DNA from: CAVTQZ01 sp963737015
GTDB lineage: Bacteria; Actinomycetota; Acidimicrobiia; Acidimicrobiales; UBA8190
Reading direction: 5' to 3'
Length of the DNA: 64,000 bases
NCBI GenBank assembly: GCA_963737015.1
Contig: CAVTQZ010000001.1
Coordinates: forward strand, 2,542,001 to 2,606,000
A program made the position numbers and the translations under genes. This document shows, one piece after another, positions 25,263 through 33,754 of the stretch; the stretch's first letter is position 1; each line of letters opens with the position of its first letter. A model generated the notes under the pieces. The model searched no databases. It was not told the DNA's origin and worked only from the letters and a program-made list of their open reading frames with translations.

Positions 25263-27134
25263 CTACTCAACAGTGACGGTCTTGGCGAGGTTACGCGGCC
25301 GGTCGACATCGAAGCCATGGGCGCGCGCGAGGTGATATGCAAACAGCTGAAGAGGGACCACGTCCACGACAGGCGCGAGGAGCGGGTGGGTCGACGGTAC
25401 CCAGAGCACCGCGTTCGCCTGATCCGCGGTGTCGCGGTCCGAGTCGTTGGCGACGAGCACGACCGTCGCGCCACGGCTCTTCACCTCGGAGATGTTCCCC
25501 ATCATCTTCTCCCACAGGCGCGTCCTGGTCGCCACACCGATCACCGCGGTACCCGGCTCGATGAGGGCGATGGGCCCGTGCTTGAGCTCGCCGGCGGGAT
25601 AACCCTCGGCGCGCAGGTAGGAGATCTCCTTCAGCTTGAGGGCACCCTCGAGCGCCACCGGATAACCCACGTGGCGGCCGAGGAAGAAGAAGTCGCGCGT
25701 CTTGGTGAACAGGCGCGCCACTTCTGCATACTCTCCCTCCCGCTCGAGGGTCTGCTCGACCAGGCCGGGAAGGGCCTTCATGTGCTCGAAGACAGAGCGC
25801 GCCTCGTCGGGGGCCACCTGGCCTCTCAACTCCGCGAGATGTAGAGCGAGCACCTCGAGAGCGACGATCTGGGCGAGATGGGTCTTCGTCGAAGCCACTC
25901 CCACTTCCGGTCCCGCGCGCGTGTAGAGCACCCCGTCCGCCTCGCGCGCCATCGAGGAGTCGACGACGTTCGAGACCACGAGCACCTTGGTGTTCCACTG
26001 GCGCGCCTCTCGCATCGCCTGGAGCGTGTCGATCGTCTCCCCTGACTGGCTCACACCCACGACGAGGGTTCGTTCGTCGAGGACGGGATCGCGGTAACGG
26101 AACTCGGACGCGATGTCGATCTCGGTCGGAATGCGCGCCCAGCGCTCGATTGCGTACTTGGCGACGAGCCCGGCGTGGTAGCTCGAGCCGCAGGCCACGA
26201 TGAAGACCTTGTCGACCTGGGCGAGGTCCTGGTCGCTGATGCGCAGCTCGTCCAGCGCGAACGTGCCGGCCGGGGACATCCGGCCGAGCAGCGTGTCTGC
26301 GAGCGCACGCGGCTGCTCGTGGATCTCCTTGCCCATGAAGTCGGGATATCCACCCTTCTCTGCGGCTTCGAGGTTCCATTCGACCTCGAGAGCCGAGGGC
26401 TCCACCTCCTTGCCCGCCATCGTGGTGACCCTCACAGAACCAGCGCGCAGCTCGACCACCTGGTCGTCCTCGAGCGTCCAGAGCCTGCGCGTCCTCCCGA
26501 GAAGCGCGGGTATGTCCGAAGCAATGAGCGCCTCGCCCTCCATCGCCTGACCAGACTGCCCGTCGGCGAGCCCGACGATGAGCGGAGAGACCCTCCGGGC
26601 GGCGACGATCGTTCCCGGTTCACCGGCGCATACGACTGCGAGAGCGAAGGCTCCGCTCACCTCCCTGAGCGTCGCCCTCACCGCGTCCGCCAGCGAGGCG
26701 CCGGCTTCGAGCTCCTGCTCGATCAGGTGTGCGAAGACCTCGGTGTCGGTGTCGGTGCTGCGGACGTGGCCGTCGGACTCGAGACGTGCCGAGAGCTCGC
26801 GCCAGTTCTCGATGATCCCGTTGTGCACCACGGCGACGCGACCTGAGCAGTCCATGATCGGGTGCGCGTTCTCCTCTGTCGGGTGACCGTGGGTCGCCCA
26901 GCGCGTGTGGCCGATACCAGTGAGCGACTCGTCACAGCCGTCGATCGTCTCGACCACCTTGCGCAGGTCCTCGAGCGATCGCGTACCGGTCGCGGCCCGG
27001 CACCGTTGCAAGGTCCCGTCACATTGAAGAACGATCCCGGCGGAGTCGTATCCCCTGTACTCCAGGCGGGCGAGCCCCTCGAGCAGCACGCCGGTCACCT
27101 TCGAAGGGCCGGTGGCCCCGATGATCCCGCACAT
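25263..27134 (-). CDS. glmS: Glutamine-fructose-6-phosphate aminotransferase
   Basis: A 623-residue enzyme that converts fructose-6-phosphate to glucosamine-6-phosphate, the entry to UDP-GlcNAc. The nucleophile is Cys2 (MCGIIG), followed by LEYRGYDSAGI in the glutaminase domain. Two SIS domains follow, with ACGSSYHAG and VSQSGETIDT. The C-terminus is PRNLAKTVTVE. ATG at 27134 lies 9 nt after glmM. No ribozyme-like sequence is seen in the short glmM-glmS gap. Confidence 0.97.
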   Translation of the reverse strand: MCGIIGATGPSKVTGVLLEGLARLEYRGYDSAGIVLQCDGTLQRCRAATGTRSLEDLRKVVETIDGCDESLTGIGHTRWATHGHPTEENAHPIMDCSGRVAVVHNGIIENWRELSARLESDGHVRSTDTDTEVFAHLIEQELEAGASLADAVRATLREVSGAFALAVVCAGEPGTIVAARRVSPLIVGLADGQSGQAMEGEALIASDIPALLGRTRRLWTLEDDQVVELRAGSVRVTTMAGKEVEPSALEVEWNLEAAEKGGYPDFMGKEIHEQPRALADTLLGRMSPAGTFALDELRISDQDLAQVDKVFIVACGSSYHAGLVAKYAIERWARIPTEIDIASEFRYRDPVLDERTLVVGVSQSGETIDTLQAMREARQWNTKVLVVSNVVDSSMAREADGVLYTRAGPEVGVASTKTHLAQIVALEVLALHLAELRGQVAPDEARSVFEHMKALPGLVEQTLEREGEYAEVARLFTKTRDFFFLGRHVGYPVALEGALKLKEISYLRAEGYPAGELKHGPIALIEPGTAVIGVATRTRLWEKMMGNISEVKSRGATVVLVANDSDRDTADQANAVLWVPSTHPLLAPVVDVVPLQLFAYHLARAHGFDVDRPRNLAKTVTVE

Positions 27135-27143
27135 CGTCTTAGG

Positions 27144-28526
27144 CTACGACCTCCTCGCGGCCGCAGAGGTCGAAGCGGCGTTCTCGACCGCCTCGCACAG
27201 CCGTCGCACGGCCTCCGAGGCCGTCTGCTCGTCGGTTGCCTCCGCCATGACGCGGACGACGGGCTCGGTCCCGCTCACCCTCAACAGGACCCTCCCGCCT
27301 TCGCCCAACCACTGCTCGACCGAGGCGAGCTCGTCGCGCACCCCCGCTGTAGACACGGCCGCGGACGGGTCGGGCACGCGCACGTTCACGAGGACCTGCG
27401 GGAGCCGCCTCATGGTGGCCGCCACCAGATCGGAGAGGGACCTTGCCTTTCGCTTCAACAGGTCCATCAACACGACCGCGCTCAGAAGGCCGTCACCGGT
27501 CGTGGCGAGATGACGAAAGATGATGTGACCCGACTGTTCGCCCCCGAGATTCAACCCTCTCGCCTCGATGGCCTCGAGGACGTTTCGGTCACCGACCGGC
27601 GTCTCGACTATCTCTATGCCGCGCTCGGCCATGGTCTTTCTGAAGCCGAGGTTCGACATGACCGTGACCACCACGGTCCCGCAGTTCAATTGGTGCCGCT
27701 CGGAGAGATCGAGCGCGAACAGGGCCATCAATTCGTCCCCGGTGGTGACGTGCCCCTTGTGGTCCACCGCGACGAGGCGGTCGGCGTCACCGTCCAGAGC
27801 GATACCGAGATCCGCCCCGCGCTCGACCACCTCCATGGCGAGCGCCTCGGGGTGTGTCGATCCACAGCCGTCGTTGATATTGGTCCCGTCCGGGTCGCAC
27901 CCGATGGAGTGCACTGTCACGCCGAGGCGCTCGAGGACGGTCGGCGCGATCGCGTACGACGCGCCGTTGGCGCAGTCGACCACCACCCGCACGCCGCTCA
28001 GGTCGCGTTCGTCGAGAACGGCGACGAGATGGTCGATGTAGGAGCTCTGCGGATTCTTCTCGCGCCTGATGCTCCCGACGGCCTGTCCTTCGGGTCGGCC
28101 CACCGCAGACGGCGCGGATCCGGGGACCTGGGGGAGCATCCCGTCGAGCTCGTCCTGGATCGCTCGCTCGGTCGTCTCCGAGAGCTTGAGGCCCCCGGCG
28201 GCGAAGACCTTTATGCCGTTGTCCGCGAACGGGTTGTGCGAGGCGGAGATCACGACCGCGGGCACCGACCGGGCGCTCGACAGCCAGGCGACGCCGGGCG
28301 TAGGGAGCACGCCCACGTCGATCACGTCTGCACCCTCACTGGCGATCCCGGTCGACATCGCCGCCTGCAGGAGCGGGCCGGAGCGGCGCGTGTCGCGCCC
28401 TATGAGGAACGACCGCGCACCGAGGACCCGGGCCGTCGCCCTCCCGAGCGCGACGACTGACTCAGGATCGAGCTCGGAGTTGGCCACCCCCCGCACACCG
28501 TCGGTGCCGAAGCGAATGTGAGCCAC
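27144..28526 (-). CDS. glmM: Phosphoglucosamine mutase
   Basis: A 460-residue enzyme that interconverts glucosamine-6-phosphate and glucosamine-1-phosphate. The phosphoserine loop is ISASHNPFADNG, with catalytic Ser96. The metal loop DGDADR is near residue 247, and the C-terminal phosphate-binding RVSGTEP is intact. The start GTG at 28526 lies 3 nt after the rpsI stop. The rplM-rpsI-glmM-glmS order ties translation genes to wall precursor synthesis. Confidence 0.97.
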   Translation of the reverse strand: MAHIRFGTDGVRGVANSELDPESVVALGRATARVLGARSFLIGRDTRRSGPLLQAAMSTGIASEGADVIDVGVLPTPGVAWLSSARSVPAVVISASHNPFADNGIKVFAAGGLKLSETTERAIQDELDGMLPQVPGSAPSAVGRPEGQAVGSIRREKNPQSSYIDHLVAVLDERDLSGVRVVVDCANGASYAIAPTVLERLGVTVHSIGCDPDGTNINDGCGSTHPEALAMEVVERGADLGIALDGDADRLVAVDHKGHVTTGDELMALFALDLSERHQLNCGTVVVTVMSNLGFRKTMAERGIEIVETPVGDRNVLEAIEARGLNLGGEQSGHIIFRHLATTGDGLLSAVVLMDLLKRKARSLSDLVAATMRRLPQVLVNVRVPDPSAAVSTAGVRDELASVEQWLGEGGRVLLRVSGTEPVVRVMAEATDEQTASEAVRRLCEAVENAASTSAAARRS

Positions 28527-28529
28527 TGC

Positions 28530-28940
28530 TCACCGCTTGGAGTACTGCGGGGCCTTGCGTGCCTTCTTGAGACCGTATTTCTTGCTCTCCTTCTCGCGCG
28601 CGTCACGCGTGAGAAGGCCCGCCTTCTTGAGAGTGGGCCGCATTTCGGAATCGAGCTCGGCGATCGAACGAGCGATCCCGAGCTTCAAGGCGCCCGCCTG
28701 TCCGCTCAAACCTCCCCCGTCGATCGTGGCATCGATGTCGTAGGATTCGGTGAGGTTCGTGAGGCGCAGAGGTTCGGTGACGAGCATCCGGTGCGTCGCA
28801 GACGGGAAGTACTCCTCTATCGGCCTGCGGTTGATGACGAGAGCACCCTGCCCGGGACGTATGCGCACCCGCGCTACGGCGGCCTTGCGCCGCCCGGTGG
28901 TCTGTGTGAGCGGCGGCGGGAGCTTCTGCTTCGGGGACAT
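28530..28940 (-). CDS. rpsI: 30S ribosomal protein S9
   Basis: A 136-residue small-subunit protein whose C-terminal basic tail, ending in KAPQYSKR, reaches the P-site tRNA. The GRRKAAVARVRI motif and TIDGGGLSGQAGA are typical. ATG at 28940 overlaps the rplM stop by 1 nt (TGATG). It lies directly before glmM. Confidence 0.97.
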   Translation of the reverse strand: MSPKQKLPPPLTQTTGRRKAAVARVRIRPGQGALVINRRPIEEYFPSATHRMLVTEPLRLTNLTESYDIDATIDGGGLSGQAGALKLGIARSIAELDSEMRPTLKKAGLLTRDAREKESKKYGLKKARKAPQYSKR

Positions 28941-29389
28941 CAGGACCTCGCCTTCGCATGCTGCAGATCGAGGGGTTGCGGTTGCTGGGCGTCATGGGGA
29001 TGGTCGGGGCCTGCGTAGACCTTGAGCTTCTGCAGCTGGCTGCGCCCGAGGCGCGTCCTCGGGAGCATCCCTCTCACCGCACGTCGGACGACCTCCTCCG
29101 GGCTGTCGGCCAAGAGCCTCTCGAGACCCCAGGCCTTGAGCCCGCCCGGGTACCCGCTGTGGCGGTACTCGACCTCTTTCTCGGCCTTTCCGGCGGTGAG
29201 AACGACCCGTGACGCATTCACGACGATGACGTGGTCACCCGTGTCGACGTGGGGCGCGAACGTCGGCTTGTGCTTGCCCCGCAGTCGCGCGGCGACCTCG
29301 GTGGCCATCCTGCCGAGCACAAGGCCGTCGGCGTCCACGACGAGCCACGAACGCTCGATGTCCTGGGCCCTCGGCGAGAAGGTGCGCAC
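28940..29389 (-). CDS. rplM: 50S ribosomal protein L13
   Basis: A 149-residue large-subunit assembly protein. GTG at 29389 gives VRTFSPRAQDIERSWLVVDA, the expected N-terminus; longer in-frame sequence is not conserved. GKHKPTFAPHVDTGD, the YRHSGYPGGLK segment and MLPRTRLGRSQLQKLKVY are present. The C-terminus has a short Gln/Pro/His-rich extension. A 119-nt gap separates it from truA, so a promoter for rplM-rpsI probably lies there. Confidence 0.95.
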   Translation of the reverse strand: MRTFSPRAQDIERSWLVVDADGLVLGRMATEVAARLRGKHKPTFAPHVDTGDHVIVVNASRVVLTAGKAEKEVEYRHSGYPGGLKAWGLERLLADSPEEVVRRAVRGMLPRTRLGRSQLQKLKVYAGPDHPHDAQQPQPLDLQHAKARS

Positions 29390-29508
29390 GGATAGAAGTC
29401 CTCGTCTTACGTGTTCGGATCGGGCGGACGCTCGGTTGGCGCCCCGGCCCGCACTCCTTGGCCCGGACAAGCTTCCGCCAGGCCGACCGGTAAGGATAGC
29501 CGACACTT

Positions 29509-30351
29509 TCAGTACTCGACCCCAACGAGACAGAGGCCCTGGGGAGGGGCGATGGTCGTGCTGTGCGATCGGTCCCCGCCCGAGAGCAAAGCCACGACGT
29601 CCGCCGGACGGCGCCTGTGGCGCCCGACGTCGACGAGTATGCCCACCACCGATCGCACCATCTGATGGCAGAACGAGCGGGCGCTTATCTCGAATCGCAG
29701 CAGGGTGTCGTCCCCGCTGAGATCGGCTCCCCCCGCACAGCGGCTCCAGCGCGCGTCTATGACCCTGCGCCTTATCGGCTCGCCACGCGCGGTCCCCGGA
29801 GGCCGTCTGCAGAACGCGGAGAAGTCGTGCTCCCCGAGGAGGCTGTCGGCTGCGCCGGCCATCGAGCGCAGGTCGAGACGGTCCCGCACGTGCCACGACA
29901 TCCCTGACAGCAGCGGATGAGGATGGTCGGACCGCAGGACCAGGTACCGGTAGGTGCGTGACTTCGCAGACCTGCGGGCGTCGAATCCAGCCGGCGCCAC
30001 GTTCGCTTCGCGCACCACGACGCTCGGGGCGAGCATCGCGTTCACTGCCTTGGCGAGCCGCTCAGGCGGCAGGTCCGCGCTCACGTCCACGTGCACGACC
30101 TGCCCGGAAGCGTGCACGCCGGCGTCGGTCCTTCCCGCGCATACGAGCGTCACCTCGTGTCGCGCGACGGTGGCGATCGCTCTGGCGAGCTCACCCGCGA
30201 CCGTGTGCTGGCCGTCCTGGAAGGCGAAGCCCCTGAAGGTGCTTCCGTCGTATGCGATGTCGAGACGCAGACGTAGGGTCCTCGTCGCCTCCTTGCGTTC
30301 GATCTCTTCTGAATCGCCGTCGGGCGGCGAGGGCGGATCGAACAGGGTCAA
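29509..30351 (-). CDS. truA: tRNA pseudouridine(38-40) synthase
   Basis: A 280-residue pseudouridine synthase for the tRNA anticodon arm. Catalytic Asp76 is in CAGRTDAGVHA, with KSRTYRYLV and SFCHQMVRSVVG in the core. The first 25 residues are a charged extension. The start is TTG at 30351, which overlaps the rplQ stop as TTGA. The rplQ-truA-rplM order is typical of Actinobacteria. Confidence 0.95.
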   Translation of the reverse strand: MTLFDPPSPPDGDSEEIERKEATRTLRLRLDIAYDGSTFRGFAFQDGQHTVAGELARAIATVARHEVTLVCAGRTDAGVHASGQVVHVDVSADLPPERLAKAVNAMLAPSVVVREANVAPAGFDARRSAKSRTYRYLVLRSDHPHPLLSGMSWHVRDRLDLRSMAGAADSLLGEHDFSAFCRRPPGTARGEPIRRRVIDARWSRCAGGADLSGDDTLLRFEISARSFCHQMVRSVVGILVDVGRHRRRPADVVALLSGGDRSHSTTIAPPQGLCLVGVEY

Positions 30352-30701
30352 ACGAGCTCAATGCGCGCCATGGGTGCATTGTCACCCTGGCGCGGCCCGA
30401 GCTTGAGGATCCTTGTGTAGCCGCCGGGGCGATCCTCGTATCGAGGTCCGATATCGGCGAAGAGCTTGTGGGCCATCTCCTTGTCGCGGATGAGGGCAAC
30501 GACGTGGCGCTGGCGGTGCACGCCGCCCTTGCGGGCGGCCGTGATGCACTTCTCCATTACCGGACGAAGGGCCTTCGCCTTGGCCTCGGTCGTGACGAGC
30601 GATTCCGCTGCGACCAGGGAAGCCACCAGGTTGCCGAGCATCGCCTTCTGGTGAGCGGCATCGCCCCCGAGTCTGCGGCCTCTACGAGGTGTCCCGAGCA
30701 T
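30348..30701 (-). CDS. rplQ: 50S ribosomal protein L17
   Basis: A 117-residue protein starting with the usual block of TPRRGRRLGGDAAHQKAML and containing LVTTEAKAKALRPVMEKCI. It is the last ribosomal gene of the alpha operon, 6 nt after rpoA. ATG start at 30701. Confidence 0.97.
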   Translation of the reverse strand: MLGTPRRGRRLGGDAAHQKAMLGNLVASLVAAESLVTTEAKAKALRPVMEKCITAARKGGVHRQRHVVALIRDKEMAHKLFADIGPRYEDRPGGYTRILKLGPRQGDNAPMARIELV

Positions 30702-30707
30702 TTCGGA

Positions 30708-31646
30708 TCAGTCCCTCGTGCGAAGCGACAGCCCGCGCTCGTCGAGGCGTTGGAGGACCTCGTCGAGCGACTTCTGTCCGAAGTTGGTTATGGCGAGGAG
30801 GTCGTCCGGCGAGCGCGCAACCAGCTCCCCGATCGTGTTCACCTGCGCACGCTTCAGACAGTTGCGCGGACGCTCGGAGAGGTCGAGGTCCTCGATGGGC
30901 AGGTCGAGATCGGGTGACCCGCTCGTGGTGCTCGATACCTCGCCGAGCTCGAGACCCTGGGGTTCCTCCTCTAGTTCCGCCACCAGCCCGACGAGCGAGC
31001 GCAACGTGTCACCTGCCGAGGCGAGCGCCTCGCGCGGGGAGAGCGAACCGTCGGTCTCGATGTCGAGGATCAGCCTGTCGAAGTCGGTCGACTGCTCCAC
31101 GCGCACCGGCTCCACCGAGAATGCGACCCGGCGGACGGGCGAGAAGATCGAGTCGACCGGGATCACGCCGATCGTGCTGGAGCGCTTGTTGCGCTCCGCC
31201 GAGGCATAGCCACGGCCTCGCTCGACTGTGATGTCCATCGCCAGGCGACCCTTGCCGTTCAGGCTGGCGATGTGCAGCTCGGGGTTCAGGATCTCGACGT
31301 CGGCTGTTAGCTGCAGGGTCCGCGCCGACACCTCGCTCGGGCCGCGTTCGTCGAGCCGCAGCGTCACCGGCTCGTCGCTGTGGACGCGTAGCACGAGGTC
31401 CTTCAGATTCAAGATGATGTCGGTGACGTCCTCTTTCACACCCGGGAGGGTGGTGAATTCGTGGAGGGCATCGTCGAAGCGCACCTGGGTTACAGCAGCA
31501 CCCGGGATCGCCGACAAAAGGGTCCTGCGCAGCGAGTTCCCGAGAGTGTGGCCGAAGCCCGGCTCGAGGGGTCCGACCGCGAAACGCTGACGGCCGTACT
31601 CCTCCTCTCCGAGGATCTCCACTGTCGGACGTTGGATGATGAGCAT
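30708..31646 (-). CDS. rpoA: RNA polymerase alpha subunit
   Basis: A 312-residue subunit that nucleates RNA polymerase assembly. The N-terminal domain has GPLEPGFGHTLGNSLRRTLL, the beta-contact loop. The C-terminal domain, from about residue 245, has ERPRNCLKRAQVNTIGEL and TNFGQKSLDEV, the DNA UP-element and activator surface. ATG at 31646 (MLIIQRPTVEIL). A 54-nt gap follows rpsD. Confidence 0.97.
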   Translation of the reverse strand: MLIIQRPTVEILGEEEYGRQRFAVGPLEPGFGHTLGNSLRRTLLSAIPGAAVTQVRFDDALHEFTTLPGVKEDVTDIILNLKDLVLRVHSDEPVTLRLDERGPSEVSARTLQLTADVEILNPELHIASLNGKGRLAMDITVERGRGYASAERNKRSSTIGVIPVDSIFSPVRRVAFSVEPVRVEQSTDFDRLILDIETDGSLSPREALASAGDTLRSLVGLVAELEEEPQGLELGEVSSTTSGSPDLDLPIEDLDLSERPRNCLKRAQVNTIGELVARSPDDLLAITNFGQKSLDEVLQRLDERGLSLRTRD

Positions 31647-31700
31647 GAGGTCGCTCCCGTTTGTTCGCTCGCGTATCCCGACTTCTCAGAAGGGACGTGG

Positions 31701-32348
31701 TTACTTCGAGTACAGCTCGACGATGAGTGACTCGCGCAACGGCTCGTCGATGTGCTCCCGCTGCGGAAGAGAGGCCACCCGGACCTGGTAACCGCCATCG
31801 CCGGCTTCCAGCCACAGGGGAAGCTGCCTGTCGATCACGTCCAGGTTGCGACGCACGTAGTACAGCTCCTTGGACGAGGGCTTCAGCGTCAGGACGTCGC
31901 CCTCGCGCACGCGGTAGCTCGGGATCGTCGCGCGCCGGCCGTTCACGAGTATGTGCCCGTGCCGCACTAGCTGGCGGGCCTGAGCCCTGCTCGCTCCCCA
32001 CCTGGCCCGGAAGGTGACGTTGTCGAGACGGAGCTCGAGCAGACGCAGCAGGTTCTCACCGGTCACGCCGGTCTGGCGCGCCGCCTCCGCATAGAGGTTG
32101 CGGAATTGACGCTCGAGCACCCCGTATATGCGGCGTGCCTTCTGCTTCTCCCGCAACTGCGACAGGTACTCGGAACCCTGGCGCATGCGGTCCCTGCCGT
32201 GCTCGCCGGGCGGGTACGCACGGCTGTGGCGATCGGTGACCGCCTCGCTCACAGGGCACTTGAGCGAATAGCACCGCTCCCCCTTCAGGAAGAGTTTCGT
32301 GCGCTCGCGCCTGCACAAGCGGCAGACCGGACCGGTATAACGCGCCAT
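31701..32348 (-). CDS. rpsD: 30S ribosomal protein S4 (zinc-binding C+ form)
   Basis: A 215-residue primary 16S rRNA binder. The N-terminal zinc knuckle is C9-C12-C26-C31, so this is the C+ form. The S4 RNA-binding domain (RLDNVTFRARWGASRAQARQLV) and the HGHILVNG loop follow. The position between rpsK and rpoA is standard. ATG start at 32348. Confidence 0.97.
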   Translation of the reverse strand: MARYTGPVCRLCRRERTKLFLKGERCYSLKCPVSEAVTDRHSRAYPPGEHGRDRMRQGSEYLSQLREKQKARRIYGVLERQFRNLYAEAARQTGVTGENLLRLLELRLDNVTFRARWGASRAQARQLVRHGHILVNGRRATIPSYRVREGDVLTLKPSSKELYYVRRNLDVIDRQLPLWLEAGDGGYQVRVASLPQREHIDEPLRESLIVELYSK

Positions 32349-32358
32349 CGCAGCCGCC

Positions 32359-32763
32359 TCAGACCCGGCGCCGCTTCTTGGGGCGGCAGCCGTTGTGGGG
32401 GATCGGCGTGACGTCCTTTATCCCCGCGACCTCGATGCCTGCGGCCACGAGGGATCTGATCGCGGTCTCCCGCCCCGAACCGGGCCCCCTGACGAGCACG
32501 TCCACCTTGCGCACGCCGTGCTCCATCGCCCTGCGCGCCGCCTGTTCCGCAGCCAGCTGAGCGGCGAACGGCGTCGACTTGCGCGACCCCTTGAACCCGA
32601 CGTTTCCCGCCGAGGCCCACGAGAGGACGTTTCCCTCCTGGTCCGAGATGGTGACGATGGTGTTGTTGAACGAGCTCTTTATGTGTGCGACCCCGTATGC
32701 GATGTTCTTCTTCTCGCGGCGTCTGGGCCGGCGGGCCGTCGAGGACTTGGTGGCTTTGGGCAT
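32359..32763 (-). CDS. rpsK: 30S ribosomal protein S11
   Basis: A 134-residue platform protein. The basic N-terminus STARRPRRREKKNI is followed by GVAHIKSSFNNTIVTI and the ending IPHNGCRPKKRRRV, all typical. ATG at 32763 overlaps the rpsM stop by 1 nt. Confidence 0.97.
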   Translation of the reverse strand: MPKATKSSTARRPRRREKKNIAYGVAHIKSSFNNTIVTISDQEGNVLSWASAGNVGFKGSRKSTPFAAQLAAEQAARRAMEHGVRKVDVLVRGPGSGRETAIRSLVAAGIEVAGIKDVTPIPHNGCRPKKRRRV

Positions 32764-33143
32764 CAGTGCTTGCGCACTTTCTTCTTCCCTGCGACCGTCT
32801 TCTTCGGGCCTTTGCGCGTGCGCGCGTTCGTGTGGGTGCGCTGTCCGTGGACGGGAAGGCCCTTGCGATGCCTCACACCCTGATAGCTGCCGATCTCCAT
32901 CTTGCGCTTGATGTCCTGAGCCGTGTCCCGGCGCAGGTCACCTTCGACCTTCAGACTGGAGTCGATGTAGGAGCGAAGACGCACGACCTCTTCGTCGGTG
33001 AGGTCTCGGACCCTCGTATCGGGGTTCAACTCCGTCTGCGAGATGATCTGATGAGCCTGGGTCCGGCCGACGCCGAAGATGTAGGTCAACGACACCTCGA
33101 GGCGCTTGTCGCGCGGGATGTCAACACCGGCTATGCGTGCCAT
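32763..33143 (-). CDS. rpsM: 30S ribosomal protein S13
   Basis: A 126-residue head protein that contacts P-site tRNA and L5. It starts ARIAGVDIPRDKRLEVSLTYI and ends in a basic tail (GPKKTVAGKKKVRKH). ATG at 33143, 13 nt after the rpmJ stop. Confidence 0.97.
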   Translation of the reverse strand: MARIAGVDIPRDKRLEVSLTYIFGVGRTQAHQIISQTELNPDTRVRDLTDEEVVRLRSYIDSSLKVEGDLRRDTAQDIKRKMEIGSYQGVRHRKGLPVHGQRTHTNARTRKGPKKTVAGKKKVRKH

Positions 33144-33156
33144 TTAGCGATACTCC

Positions 33157-33270
33157 TCAACCTTGACGCTGCTTGTGGCGTGGGTTCTCACAGATGATCA
33201 TCACGGTGCCGTGGCGCCTGATCACCTTGCACTTCTCACAGATCGGCTTGACGCTTGGTCTTACCTTCAT
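33157..33270 (-). CDS. rpmJ: 50S ribosomal protein L36 (zinc ribbon form)
   Basis: A 37-residue protein, MKVRPSVKPICEKCKVIRR through to HKQRQG. The zinc ligands C11, C14, C27 and H32 are all present, so this is the C+ form. It lies between infA and rpsM, 54 nt after infA, as in many bacteria. The ATG is at 33270. Confidence 0.96.
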   Translation of the reverse strand: MKVRPSVKPICEKCKVIRRHGTVMIICENPRHKQRQG

Positions 33271-33324
33271 GGTTCCTCGACATTCACGACTTCTACGAGA
33301 CTGCTCTTCGGTGCCTGCTCGGGA

Positions 33325-33549
33325 CTACTTGTAGCGATAAGTGATGCGACCGCGGGTGAGGTCGTACGGGGTGATCTCCACCTGGACACGGTCCCCCGGA
33401 AGGATGCGAATACGGTGCATCCGCATCTTCCCCGAACTGTGCGCAAGCACCTTGTGACCGTTCTCGAGTTCGACCCGGAACATCGCGTTCGGGAGCGGCT
33501 CCACCACCGTCCCCTCGAGCACGATGGCATCCTCCTTGGGTTTTGGCAG
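33325..33549 (-). CDS. infA: Translation initiation factor IF-1, likely CTG start
   Basis: A 74-residue OB-fold factor that blocks the 30S A site during initiation. The core EPLPNAMFRVELENGHKVLAH, SGKMRMHRIRILPGDRV and PYDLTRGRITYRYK is canonical. The frame stays open upstream of GTG 33522 and encodes PKPKEDAI, which matches the conserved KED-I start of IF-1. An in-frame TGA lies just above, and no ATG, GTG or TTG is between. CTG at 33549 has AGGAGG 5 nt upstream. Starting at GTG 33522 would drop these conserved residues, although a second AGGAGG lies 8 nt before it. Confidence 0.92.
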   Translation of the reverse strand: MPKPKEDAIVLEGTVVEPLPNAMFRVELENGHKVLAHSSGKMRMHRIRILPGDRVQVEITPYDLTRGRITYRYK

Positions 33550-33754
33550 TAGATCCTCCTCGTCGGTTCAACCCGGGCATGCCGCGAGCACTACGCGGAT
33601 TGTCTGGTTCACAACCCGGCACGCCGGGATGAAGCCCGCCACCGCCGGTTACAACTGGCGCGGGCCGAGGCCGGCCCGACGAGCCGGTCTAAAAGCATAG
33701 CGGCTGGTGAGGCGACCGGCACATGCCCGGCGCCCCCGATCGTGGTGCGAGCGC
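33550..33754 (-). promoter_or_regulatory. infA upstream region with candidate promoter and leader hairpins
   Basis: The 205 nt between map and infA contain a good -10 element on the minus strand (TATGCT, plus coordinates 33694-33699). The -35 is poor. Two stem-loops follow it: CGGGCCG/CGGCCCG at 33661-33678 with a 4-nt loop, and CCCGG/CCGGG near 33604-33618. It ends with the AGGAGG ahead of the CTG start. This suggests a separate promoter for infA-rpmJ-rpsM and the alpha operon with a structured leader. Confidence 0.45.

Noticed and set aside
27135..27143. A glmS ribozyme upstream of glmS
   Set aside because: Only 9 nt separate glmM and glmS, and nothing like the ribozyme core is present.
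26862..28460. A 532-codon plus-strand frame opposite glmM and part of glmS
   Set aside because: It mirrors conserved coding sequence, lacks a ribosome binding site and shows no domain.
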